From Forficula auricularia (taxonomy: Eukaryota > Arthropoda > Insecta > Dermaptera > Forficulidae): DNA of 64,000 nucleotides. Position numbers and translations under genes: made by a program. The stretch covers positions 8,931,094 through 8,995,093 of the forward strand of contig JALMQS010000225.1 of the NCBI GenBank assembly GCA_024734495.1, given 5' to 3'. The notes below the pieces were generated by a model. That model worked only from the letters and a program-made list of their open reading frames with translations. It was not told where the DNA came from and searched no databases. This document shows, one piece after another, positions 42,136 to 52,301 of the stretch. How positions within the stretch are numbered: the stretch's first letter is position 1; every line of letters begins with the position of its first letter.

Positions 42136-42299
42136 AAAACTTATCCTTATTTTCCATTATAAACTTTCAAATTAAATATATAATTTACTTCAAGTCTTCT
42201 AACACAGAATTCGGTAAATCTGCAAATAAATTAAAAAATTTATTTTGTTTTGATTTAGATATTATTTAAAGAATCTTAAAATATACATAATCCTTTTTA

Positions 42300-42965
42300 A
42301 TGTTTATTCTTATTTGAAATCGTTTAGCGCATTAAGTAACAAAAGTCAGAAGGTCGGAAAAGTGGTAATGGTAGTGGAGTTAGAGGGATGGTAAAGTGGT
42401 CGGGTGCTCGAGGGGCTGATTCTCGCGCAGAAGAAGCGCCTCCTTTAAAAGGATTTAAACTTCTCTCTCTCTTAACTTAACAAAAACAACATTATTTAAT
42501 TTAACAAATTAACCGCAATTCAGAAGGCATACGATACAAATTAATTCCAGAACTATACTAATACTAGTACTGCCACTATTGTTCCATAAATTGCTTTTTA
42601 AATTTCTACTTGCTGTTCTTTGTCAAGAAAGCGAAAGAGTTCAAAAGTCCAATTGCGTTAATTAAATTAAGATAGAACTTAAGCTACTGAAATAGACCAC
42701 TTCCTACATTTATTTACATATTATTTATTACTCATTTCTCCTTGCATGTATATAATTTGCTCATTGTTTTTAACAATGTATGAAACGTAAAGAAAAATCA
42801 TTTTCACCCATGGATTTTTCTGTTGTTATTTGGGGACATATTTAGGTACCCACGATTATTCTCCTGAAAAGTTTGTTCTGATGCTACAATGTTTAATTTT
42901 CCAGAACCATTAACCGATTAGATTTCTATCATTACAACTTTCGAATGAAAAATGGAGAGCATTAG
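42300..42965. other. Unclassified sequence
   Basis: A patch at 42755-42905 ('gctcattgtttttaacaatg', 'ggtacccacgattattctcc') weakly resembles 58530-58640, an old dispersed repeat. No coding features. Confidence 0.35.
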
Positions 42966-42969
42966 AAAA

Positions 42970-43045
42970 TAAGCTGACGTGGCCATCCATATGACTTTAA
43001 CATACACATGGCCCTTCTCTTATATTTATTATTAATAATAATTTA
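42970..43045 (+). repeat. Left-end fragment of the repeat-unit element
   Basis: 'aataagctgacgtggccatc', 'catatgactttaacatac' and 'acatggcccttctcttatat' match the first 70 bp of the complete element at 52302. The rest is missing. Confidence 0.6.
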
Positions 43046-43084
43046 TAATTATTTACGAAAGACTCAATCTCTTAATTTTATGCC

Positions 43085-44305
43085 TATTTTTTTATGAAAA
43101 TGATGAGAGAAGGAGTTAAGTACACCAAAAAGGTGCAACCCCTAAAGGCCTGGGTTGGCCCCTCCATCGTGAAAAGAAGAAGAAAGAATTTTATGGGCTG
43201 GGCGGGGGTCGAAGGTATCTGTGGACACGGGTCTTAAATAGCTGAAGGTTACAAGTCGCGGGAAAGATAGTGGCAGGGAGCGAGTTCCAGTCTCTGGAGG
43301 CCATAGGGATAAAAGAGTTGGCGAAAGCGCTTGTTCGACTTTTATTCAATTTGACAGCGAAGGGGTTCTGAGCGTTTGAAAATCCCGTGTTTCTCGTAAA
43401 GAGGGCATTAGGGGGATAATTGATTTCAGCTCGACTGAACAGACACCGTGATAGTATCTGTAGTACAGTGAAAGGGCAGAAACGGTTCTTCGGTGAGCCA
43501 GGGAGTCGAGCGAGTTGGTTAGAGCCGGGTCCGAGAATGCTTGGAGGCACCCCTCCACAGATGAGAGCCATATTCGAGACAGGGACGAATTTGAGCCTTA
43601 TACAGTATAAGAAGTTGACTGGGAGTATAACAGCGTCTAGACCTAGATAGGAGACCAAGCTTGCGCGATGCAGCTTTAGCAATGGTTGAGACATGGTCAT
43701 TCCATGAAAGGTCAGACCCTAGAGCAGCCATGTCCAACCGGCGGCAAGGAAATCGCACAAATTAATATTTAAATTTTAATAATCGATAATACAAATATTT
43801 TTTATTACGTGGTCGAATGACGTTTTATAAAACTGATTGGTTAGTCATTCCCGCGTTTTCGGTGACGACCCCCCCATAGAGGCCCGTGCCTGGCAAAAAA
43901 ATTTGTAAAAAAATAATAATTATTTTTTAAAAAAATTTAAAAATTGAAAATAAAGTTCTATATATGTGTGTGTGTGGGGGGGGGGCGTCTCTGACCCCCG
44001 CTTGGACAATTCGATCGCGACACACTTCCGAGATAAAAAGTAGATCTTATATAAATCGGGCACCTTATATACATTCACCCCCCCCCCCCCATAAAAAATT
44101 CCTGGATCCGCCCTTGAGTGGGCGCTAGAATTGAAATTTTTTTGTTCAGGTGAGTGGCGGCCCAGTACCTTGTATATTCCTAAATTTTGGCCCGAATAGT
44201 AATTTGGGTTGGACATCGCTGCCCTAGAGTTACGCCTAGCATTGAAATTATATCCCTGAATTCTAGTGAGTTTGGAGTTAGCAGTGAGAGTGAGTTAGCA
44301 ATAAT
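43085..44305 (-). pseudogene. Non-LTR retrotransposon 3' part, split by a hAT element
   Basis: Read on the minus strand: 44300-44222 encodes TPNSLEFRDIISMLGVTL. After skipping the insertion, 43716 onward gives GSDLSWNDHVSTIAKAASRK, then LGLLSRSRRCYTPSQLLILY, IRPCLEYGSHLWRGASKHSR, a frameshift, DSLAHRRTVSALSLYYRYYH, another frameshift, and SFIPMASRDWNSLPATIF, ending RYLRPPPSP and a stop at 43191. These are the thumb and C-terminal segments of an ORF2 RT. The 3' UTR (43190-43085) ends with the 'ccatcgtgaaaag' to 'ggtgcaacccctaaaggcct' block (plus-strand view) that a SINE at 60110 also carries. The RT domain proper is absent (5' truncation). Confidence 0.88.
43725..44221. mobile_element. Non-autonomous hAT element inserted in the LINE
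   Basis: The 8-bp duplication CCCTAGAG flanks it (43717-43724, 44222-44229). The ends are CAGCCATGTCCAACC and, on the other strand, CAGCGATGTCCAACC, matching hAT rules (CA.G start, 8-bp target). The 497-bp body contains a C-run at 44080-44091 and 'cctggatccgcccttgag', which looks like a further nested element end. No transposase is present. Confidence 0.9.
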
Positions 44306-44394
44306 TATTAATAAATCCTTTTAATAACGAGACTATTTCATTAGAAATATCAGCTTTCTTGATTTTTTTTTTTTTTTTTTTAATTAAAAGTTTT

Positions 44395-44842
44395 TACAGT
44401 GTAAAAATGTAAAAATATTTCTCTAATATCTATGATGTCCTTTAAAGTTAAATTCATTTAATAATATTATATACTGGGTTGATTTTTGAAATAATTTCCA
44501 TCTTTTTTCAAAAAAAGACACCCAAAAAGATACTTAAATCTTTGTTTTCACTGTAAAATCCATGGGTCCATCACTGAAAATTTTTTCAGTTTAGCAGGAA
44601 TTTTCACTATTCCCTTTGAGTTGAAGGGAGTGAAAAATCTAGCTATAATACTTATATATGTTGCATGTCAGAGAGAGATTTGTCTTAAGGGTTTGGCTAC
44701 TGGCCCGGCAAGCTTAGTTAGCGCTTGGGTTCGATTCCTAAGGGGACGAACCTCTCTGATATGCAATGTAAAAATATTTCTCTAATATCTATGATGTCCT
44801 TTAAAGTTAAATTCATTTAATAAAAAGTTTTTGTTTTGCCGA
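44395..44842 (+). repeat. Direct repeats around a tRNA-like segment
   Basis: 'gtaaaaatatttctctaata', 'tctatgatgtcctttaaagt' and 'taaattcatttaata' at 44404-44463 recur at 44767-44826. Between them is AT-rich sequence and the tRNA-like segment at 44662-44768. A duplication of about 70 bp this long is not a simple target duplication, so it may record unequal exchange or two element ends. Confidence 0.6.
44662..44768 (+). repeat. tRNA-like segment bounded by inverted ends
   Basis: It opens ttgcatgtcagagagaga and closes cctctctgatatgcaa, a ~15-bp inverted pair. Inside are a box A-like 'tggctactggcccgg' and a good box B, gggttcgattcct (44727-44739). A cloverleaf is not convincing: the anticodon arm cannot be placed. 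It may be a tRNA-derived SINE head or a tRNA fossil. Confidence 0.45.
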
Positions 44843-44881
44843 GAGTAGCAGAGTTGTTGATTCACAAAGAGAAACAAAGAG

Positions 44882-45205
44882 GTTGTCCTCTGCTTGATGC
44901 AAATAAACATACACTATATATATATATATCGAGATGATATATCTGTATATATATTATTTATTTGTTTGAGACTATAGTTTCGAAGACTTGGTCTTCATCA
45001 TCAGTCTTTCTTCAATTATAAATGTTTTTCGTGGAGTCAATATCATATGGATATTGAAAACTTGGTGTTCCTTCGTCACTGCTGGCTAGGAACCAAGTCT
45101 TCGAAACTATAGTCTCAAACAAATAAATAATATATATACAGATATATCATCTCGATATATATATGTGTGTATGTTTATTTGCATCAAGCAGAGGACAACC
45201 TCTTT
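44882..45205. repeat. Palindromic ribozyme-type repeat, fifth family
   Basis: Left arm 44882-44996 and right arm 45089-45205 are inverted copies (gaggttgtcctctgcttgat, 'gcaaataaacatacac', 'tatttatttgtttgagac', tatagtttcgaagacttgg). The centre of about 90 bp is not symmetric. The left arm keeps a complete minus-strand core. The right arm ends just before where CTGATGA would be. gccgagagtagcaga at 44839-44853 stands outside the left arm, the same block seen beside copies 1, 2 and 4 of the first family. Confidence 0.75.
44960..45012 (-). ncRNA. Hammerhead-like ribozyme motif, complete core
   Basis: On the minus strand: AGA, CTGATGA (45004-44998), T, GAAGAC, CAA, GTCTTC (six-pair stem II), GAAAC (44981-44977), TATA, GTC (44972-44970), TCAAAC. 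Stem III is A-U plus C-G closed by TATA, and GA before the core pairs with TC after GTC to begin stem I. The sequence outside the core differs from the 0.3/0.9-kb family, but core, loop TATA and GTC are identical, which argues for selection on structure. Confidence 0.65.
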
Positions 45206-45515
45206 GGTTGTCTTCGATTTTTGTTTGAAAATATTTTTGAACCCCCCCCCCCCAACCCTACAAAGTAAAATAAAGGGGTTTGATTAAATTTCAAGAAACT
45301 CTTGAAGGGTCGACGGTCAAAGAAGTTTAGCGACCACTGCTTTAGGGTAGATTCATATTAAATTTCAAACATTATTAGCTCAGGTAATTGTGAGGAAATT
45401 GTGATTTCTGAAAATAAACCAGGTTTTAGGTCTTCTATTTTTTCTATACTACAGGAACGGATTATTAAATTTCATAGATTTTAAATCTGGACATTTTTTG
45501 TATTTCGGTACCAAC

Positions 45516-45782
45516 CAGTGGGGGTTGGTGACTTTTCAACCAGGTGATGCTGTCCAAAAAAGTACCCTTAATTTTTTGAAATTTTATTTTAATTATGCAA
45601 CAATTTTATTTTCATTTGAACCAATTTACTTTTCAAATCAAAAAATGTTTTTATAGAAATATTTGAACTAATAATAGAGATCCTCCTGAAATTTTGAAAG
45701 TCGATATTTATGAAAATCCTTTAAATGTTTGAAATTTTAGGGATGCACCGCATCCACAGCATCCATGGATTGTACGTCACTG
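45516..45782 (+). mobile_element. 267-bp hAT-like MITE
   Basis: It begins CAGTGGGGGTTGGTG and ends GTACGTCACTG. The flanking octamers GTACCAAC (45508-45515) and GTACCTAC (45783-45790) match at 7 of 8 positions. Relatives occur at 31290, 37980-38085 (right half), 40722 and 63190. The sequence right of this element is also shared with 38086-38160, so either this target is itself a repeat or the real element is longer. The boundary is therefore provisional. Confidence 0.6.
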
Positions 45783-46329
45783 GTACCTACATGTTATTCT
45801 AAAATTAATAAGGAAAAATCTATTTCCAAATGATTTTTTACATTGAATTTCCTTATAATAAATAAATAAATAAATAGTAATAATAATGAATTTAATATTT
45901 TGGCCATCCCGTCATCGACAGGCAGACATATAGTATTTTGTTGCCTACTATCAAATAACTCTAAAACTCAAGTACTTTACGATAGAGCCTAGATTTTACG
46001 CAACTTTGAAGTAGAGGTGACAAAATGATTGCATATATTCAGGCGTTTGGAGCGTACAAAGCTAGACATTTTCTTTAGGAATAATCTAAATCTTTTCAAA
46101 TATTCATTAGGAATAAACTATTCAAATTTAAGTATAGGAATAATATATCTATATGTATATGTATGAGCAATACAGAGACCAAACCAATTAAGTCTATAGG
46201 TCAAAAAAATTTTATATTTTAAATCCCAAATTCTTTTTAGAAAACAATTTCAGAAAAAATAAAACGAATGCCTATACTGATGAAAACCAGACCCAGAAAT
46301 TTTGTACAAAAATAATCAACCTAATTTGT

Positions 46330-46623
46330 TGGTTAAGAATTTACGAAAATGTATAATAATATATGAAATTTCGTTTTGATATTAACATTAGTTTTTAAGC
46401 TAGATCGAACAGAAAAGTTGGTAACGTACTAACTAATTATCAGACATTTTACCAAAACAATTAATATTTTGAAAAATATTTCACTAATTTGTTGACCAAC
46501 ACGCCATGGTTTTGTCCAATTTTTTCAAAATCGTTTCATCCGTTTTTGAGATATTTCGAAAAAACGAAGCAAAAATCTCTTTTTTCATTACAATATTTGA
46601 CCATAACATGTATGGTAGATTAA
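46330..46623 (+). mobile_element. Repeat-unit element, diverged right end
   Basis: 'ctaatttgttggttaag', 'agacattttaccaaaacaat', 'cacgccatggttttgtcc', 'gtttttgagatatttcgaaa' and the terminal hairpin region ccataacatgtatggt match the right half of the complete element with more divergence than other copies. Confidence 0.6.
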
Positions 46624-46629
46624 TTATAT

Positions 46630-47750
46630 GAGAAGTTCTTGAACAGTTGTAGCTAATAGACGGAAATAATAATAAGCTGTAGCAATATACCAATTTCGGT
46701 TTTTTAGACCAAATCTTTTACTGACTAGAGAATTTCCAAATCACCAACATTTGTGAAGTCATTCAGTCTTGATTCCACTTTTATCTTCAATTTCTTATTT
46801 CCATCTACTAGAAATGCAAAAGCTTTAATAATGTAGTGCTGCAGAAAGCCTGCATTAATTATAAAATAAAAAGAAAACTCAATTCTTATCTGAATTTCTG
46901 GTCTATTAGTTTTTAAAGATTATCTCCAATGATGAAGGAGCTATCTTAGAATAACCAAGGTCGAATTATTTCATTATTCAATTCCTCCTAATTAAAAATA
47001 AAATCATTGATTCAATAGTAAGTTCAATGAGAAACCAACGAGTGGTTATAATTAGGTTTCTGGTTAGCAAATGCGAGTTTCTTTATTGATGCTGTTCAAG
47101 ATTACCTCGATAAATCAAGTGCATTTATTGGATTATCTTGTGACTTAGAGCAACCGCGCTTAATAAACCCTTAATTCTTAACTGGGAGAGTATCATGAAT
47201 ATTCTAGATTACAATCATTTAAGAGAATTTGTAGTCGAAGCGCAAAGCGAAATATCGAACAACTTGAGAACAAGCAAGAAAAATAGAAATTCAACCTTTC
47301 CAAATAATTGAATTACCATTAGATATCTACAAAAACTATTTAGGACTTTAAGAAAAACTAAAAAACGGTACAAGAATTAAAATTGGAGGAAAAAGTAAAA
47401 ACTTTTTCAATGCTTGATACCCTGGGTTTGTCAATTTTTTGACAGCGAACAACTTTAGCTTGAAAATGGTAACTTTAAACATAGGTAGATTCAATTTCGA
47501 TCCATTATTCTATAATAGTAAACGGAAAATAAAAATAATGCGAACAATACAATTTTTTTTGAACAAAATTTTTTATTTCCATATTAAAATTTACATTATT
47601 ATTTTTTATTCTACAATTATTTAAGAATCGAGCAATAAATATTTCCTTGCCATGTTCATATTTAAAACAATGTTCTTTTATATTTTATTTTTTACGACTA
47701 TCCGATTCAACCATTTTATTTTATTCTCAAATATGTAGGTATCAAATTGA
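46630..47750. other. Unclassified sequence
   Basis: Lower repeat content than elsewhere: no element in the window matches 46640-47400. It is a candidate for retained intronic sequence, but no specific site can be claimed. Confidence 0.35.
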
Positions 47751-47756
47751 AGTCGG

Positions 47757-47836
47757 ATTGCCGAGAGTCGGGCTTGAACCCGGGATAGCTTGATTACGAG
47801 GCATGTACTTTACCCACTCGACCAACCTGACAACCA
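47757..47836 (-). repeat. tRNA-like sequence or tRNA-derived SINE head
   Basis: On the minus strand: box A-like ttggtcgagtggg, then 'taaagtacatgcctcg' and box B GGGTTCAAGCCC. A five-pair T-arm (CCCGGGTTCAAGCCCGA region) is clear. The acceptor ends do not pair well and the anticodon arm is doubtful, so it is not an ordinary tRNA gene. The 3' side 'gactctcggcaa' resembles the ctactctcggca block beside the ribozyme palindromes. Confidence 0.5.
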
Positions 47837-47979
47837 ATTTATTTTAATTTAATCCGTTTTTTTTTAATTTTAGTGGGAAAATATTGAAAAAAACCCACAA
47901 CTTGGTGAATGAATCATATAATGGATATGAATTTACAAAATGAGAATAGTAATAAATTAAATACGAAAGATAAAAAAAA

Positions 47980-48090
47980 GTTAGTTTTTGCATTTCTAGC
48001 CTTCTGGGGGTCCACAGAATATGTATAAAAAATTTGGTTGAGTTTGGTCGAAAGGGCTAGAATTTTCATTTTTGACCCCCCCCACCCCCT
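47980..48090 (+). repeat. Single ~115-bp repeat unit
   Basis: 'gttagtttttgcatttctag', 'ccttctgggggtccacagaa' and 'aaatttggttgagtttggtc', followed by a C-run, form one module outside any complete element. Confidence 0.65.
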
Positions 48091-48099
48091 TTTTTTTGT

Positions 48100-48978
48100 T
48101 TGATAAAATTTTTAAAACACATTAAAAATAAATATTTTATGTTCTTTTCAAAAATATATTCAGTTTTTTCTAGTTAAATTTTTTCATTTTTTATACCTCT
48201 TCAAAATATGGTAGATCTCTATGCCCCACCCTGTATTTTAGATTTAGATCAGACGAATTGTTTTGTGTACCATTGACCTTGCTAACACAAATTTAACAAT
48301 TTGAGCTGCTTTTGAAAAACATCGTTTTCCACCTGATCATCACGTTTACTTAGTCAATGTTTAATTAAACGATTGGGGACGTTGCATTGGTGGATCTTGG
48401 AGCCAACTCTGGTGCTAATTGGATTGAATTGCTCTAACCGAATCATACCTAGGGCATAATGAGGTGAAACTCGTTAGCAAGTTTGACCCGGATTAAGAAG
48501 CTCCCTTACAAATAGCGAGATAATTGACCGGGGCAGAGAAAGATACTTCGAGGGGCGGATAACACCTCTGCGTCATGGATCCTAAAAGATCTCGCCTTTC
48601 TCTGAAAGTGAGAGAATATCTTGGAAGAAATATTATATAGCGAAACTTTGATTTCAGTGAATAATTAAATAGAAAACTTAGGAGAGATACTTAGAAGAAA
48701 ATTAACTAAAATAATATAATTTAATAAATTATTTTGTTAAGAGATTATAATATTATTCTACTAAACACAAAATGATCTCAAAATTAATGGAGGAATTAAA
48801 TTTCTAAACACACCTTTGCCCGACGTAATTCACTCAAATATTTTCGGGGACTTGTGAGTGAGAATTCTCGTCATTGAAATTCAAATATGATTTTCATTTA
48901 TTTATTTCGTCAGGCTTTCATTATTAACGAGGAGAATTTTTTTTTCAACCATAATTTTCTTACAATGTGTGTTTAGTA
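48100..48978. other. Unclassified sequence, low in repeats
   Basis: 48230-48640 has balanced base composition and no copies in the window ('ggagccaactctggtgctaa', 'cgaggggcggataacacctc'). It could be conserved intronic sequence. The window alone gives no proof. Confidence 0.35.
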
Positions 48979-48981
48979 TCA

Positions 48982-49349
48982 TCTATATATATAAAATCCA
49001 TTGTCAGACAGTACCCATGGCGCAGCAAGAAGAACATGTGGGAGAAAAAGCAACTAATATTCAATGACAGTTGTTATATTGTCAAATTTTACAAATAAAA
49101 CATCTCTATTCTCTATATTATAAATCTATAATATCTCTATATATTAATATATTCCTCTATATAGCTTAGAATATTAGATTTACGGCGTGTCTCATTTGAA
49201 ATTTTAGTAGACAAATTTATTAATTTTAAATATATTATATATTAATATATATTTAATTTTTGGAAATAATTCATACCGCGAAAATTAATTTTTTTTTTGA
49301 ATTTAAGAAAAATATAAATTCTTAAAATTTTAGTAGACAAATTAATTTT

Positions 49350-49380
<31 letters not shown>

Positions 49381-49809
49381 TATATATTTAACTTATAATA
49401 TAAGTTTTAATGAGATATGATTTAATGGGATAATGAGATTAATTCTTAATTTATTACTGCGCGGGTCATTTGAAATTTTAGTAGATAAATTAATTTTAAA
49501 ATTATTATATATAATTAATTTAGAGACATTTTTAGATAAATTTAAATATTTAAATGTATTATTAAAAAAGAAATAGGTTTCCAACCGATCGGGAACTTCG
49601 AGAGAAATGGTTGCATGCTCTAATAAAGTATTTCTAAAGCATTTAATGATATTTTTTCATCTTTCTTTGATCAATATTCATTATTCAAAAAAATATTTTT
49701 TTCAAATCATATAATTACAGACAGCTAATAATTACATCTCGAGACGCTGCCCGCCAGGGCAATCAGCCGGAGGGCCGGGCGTGCCGTAGGCACGCCCAGT
49801 ACTGCTCGT
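48982..49809 (+). mobile_element. Non-autonomous Helitron-like element
   Basis: Begins TCTATATATATAAAATCC, a typical Helitron 5' end. The 3' end has a perfect hairpin (GGGCGTGCC, GTA, GGCACGCCC at 49777-49797), a 7-nt spacer and CTCGT, one change from the CTAGT terminus. Internally, 'gaaattttagtagacaaatt' is repeated three times (about 49198, 49327, 49476), a common trait of such elements. No Rep/helicase. Confidence 0.65.
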
Positions 49810-50055
49810 TATTATTATATTATCTATGTTTCAATGTAAGAATAATAGTAAACACAATAATAATAACTCTTTATGCTTCAATTTTTCAATCCAAAAAAAT
49901 GTCTATAGTGGATCTAAATCTAATATCGGAATATATAATTTTATATCCGGCCCAAGGAGTTAAGATAAATTTCCAAAGTGACCCGCAAGATCATTTGGGT
50001 TGTCCATCCTTGATTTAAATCTTCATTTTTAAAATGTTGTGGTCTAATGAATGTA

Positions 50056-50989
50056 GGGGAAGAAGTGGCATAGAAAGGAACATTTTTGCTATGGAGGCTC
50101 TAGCAAATAAATAATATAACATTTTAAAAGAGGTACAAATAGAATAAAAAAATTCAATTTATTGCCTATCGAAATAAAAAATACAATAAAACACATTCAA
50201 TTGTTCTTAGTACTATATTTTCGCATTTTTTAAAAAGTGTATTTTGTCCCTTTCATAAATGGGTTGTATTGAAAGGGTCAGCGCGTTATTATAAGGAGGA
50301 CCGTAAACTTTGCTACACACATACTAAATATTAGGAAGCACCTATATAATTAGCTATTTTTAGTTTAAAATAACATCTTTGAAAGTAATTAATAGCATAT
50401 TGGTCTTAAATTTTTCATCTTAAAAGAAAAATAACATTGAAATAAACATTTACTTTAATTTAATTAAAAAGCAAAATAATGATAGTTCTCTTAATAGTAA
50501 TAATTCTCTTTTAAAATAATTGTTTTTTCTATATGGTAAAAAGTAACAATAACAATTTTTTATGAAATACTAATCATGAAATGGACGTCCTTTTCAAAAC
50601 CGTTTGTGGTGTCCCTTTCATGAGTATCAAACACAAATTAAAAACATGACCACAAAATATACAATGCTAAATAAAAGTTTACTGATCTTTTTTCTCGTAT
50701 CTGCATATATATCACCTATTATAAACAACGCTTAACTCTTTAATTAACAGTTTACAGTACTGGAAATAACGTTTCTAAAGAGAGCCCAAAAAAATGATTT
50801 AATACGCGATTACAAACACATTCACTTCACCGGTATCCTTGAAATGATACGAGTCTGAAGTAAGATGTCAATCTATGTACTTTGGGGTAGCCACAGAACA
50901 AAAATAATGTCGTTCCCTGACGACCTTTATTTAGCGAGTTATTTGAATTGTCCCTTTCAATACGAGTCCCTTTCGTGCCACCTCTCCCC
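50056..50989 (-). mobile_element. TA-flanked TIR transposon, copy 2
   Basis: Inverted relative to 19199-20026. Left GGGGAAGAAGTGGCATAGAA, right (reverse complement) GGGGAGAGGTGGCACGAAAG, with TA at 50054-50055 and 50990-50991. It contains about 100 bp more near 50640-50750. Non-coding. Many point changes between copies indicate an old burst. Confidence 0.75.
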
Positions 50990-50994
50990 TACTT

Positions 50995-52300
50995 AGATAG
51001 AATATTACAGATTTTATTTTATTTGACTTATGTTTTGTAAAATAATAAAAATAAAAAAATAAAATAAAAATCGTAAGAATATAATATTTGCATAATTGGT
51101 TAGGAGGGATTGATTTAAAAATCTAAATTTCGTAATAGGAAAAACCGATGACAACTGAATTATGTAAAAAAGGGCATGTCGTTGACACCAATAAGTGGAT
51201 CTCTGATCAACCTCGAATCCCCCCCCCCCCCCAAATCCTCTTTCACACTAACGAGGACGCTGTTAAGTGATTAGTATGCCTCCCCAATCGGGATATTTTT
51301 ACATTTATAAATATTTAATAACTCATTTAAAGGCAAAAATACTAAATAAAAAAAAAACTGACGAATAAATATTAATCAAAAGAGACGTGAACAAATAAGA
51401 ATAAATTTTTATCAACACAACGGCATGGAGGGGGTGTGGCGGGGGCGTAGTGGGGGTGCAGTTGATTATGTTTTTAATCCACCCTTCACACGTGTTTGAA
51501 CGTCATATGGGGGAGATTGTTTTTTCCTACCCTCCGAATCCAATATTTTGTTAAGACAAGTGAAATGATACGTGTAGATTTTTTTTTTGCAATTGGCATG
51601 AATAAACTTGATTCGTATAAATGATCGAATGTGTTTGCACAGGCTGTTTTTTTGTTTTATGAAGAATTAATTAAACAAAAATAAACTTTAAAAAAAATCA
51701 ACAGCACAAATCTGGTTGAATTTTATTATCTCTCTATTATTGGTTTAGATTTTGATCTAATAATAAACTTAACTGCGAAATATTTCTGCCTAGAGGGTTA
51801 AAATTAAAATATACAATAAAAAGGAATCTAAAAACACTTGTTAAATGGGTAGATAAACATCATTATGCAAATAAATAACAACAATGTATAAAACATAATC
51901 TGAGATAACTTTTAAATATACTCTCGTTAATCCGTTCAAATATAAACGATACGGTTTTAGCACTTTTTTTAGTAAAAAAAGTTTGTTTTTCATTTAAAAT
52001 TTTTTTAATTTAATTCTATAATCCTAAAGCTTCATTTTCATGAAAATAGTCCTCTTGTATTTGATCATATAATTTTCTTTTGACTTATTGATTCTTGCTG
52101 CATCAATCATTACTTAAAAACAGCACCATAATGGACAATAATATTTCATTTATTTATTTTTTTTTTAGTTTTTGTGACCAAAAAATATATAAAATTAAAA
52201 TAATTACTAAGCCAACAAGAAATACTGATTCATCAAGCTATTTGCAACAGAAAATTTTCTTTAATAACAACTATCTTGGAGATGACTACACTATTAATAA
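50995..52300. other. Unclassified sequence
   Basis: A C-run at 51220-51232 and a G-rich patch at 51425-51475 (ggagggggtgtggcgggggc) are simple compositional features. Nothing else is assignable. Confidence 0.4.
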
Positions 52301-52301
52301 G

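Noticed and set aside
43191..43700. 169-codon minus-strand frame as one protein
   Set aside because: Only its C-terminal third is in the LINE reading frame. The upstream part is out of frame with the RT similarity, which continues in the overlapping frame 43519-43758.
43920..44216. 98-codon minus-strand frame
   Set aside because: It lies within the hAT insertion, spans a C-run and a TG-rich run, and has no domain.
47757..47836. Functional tRNA gene
   Set aside because: Box A and B are present but acceptor and anticodon stems do not pair properly, so I list it as tRNA-like only.
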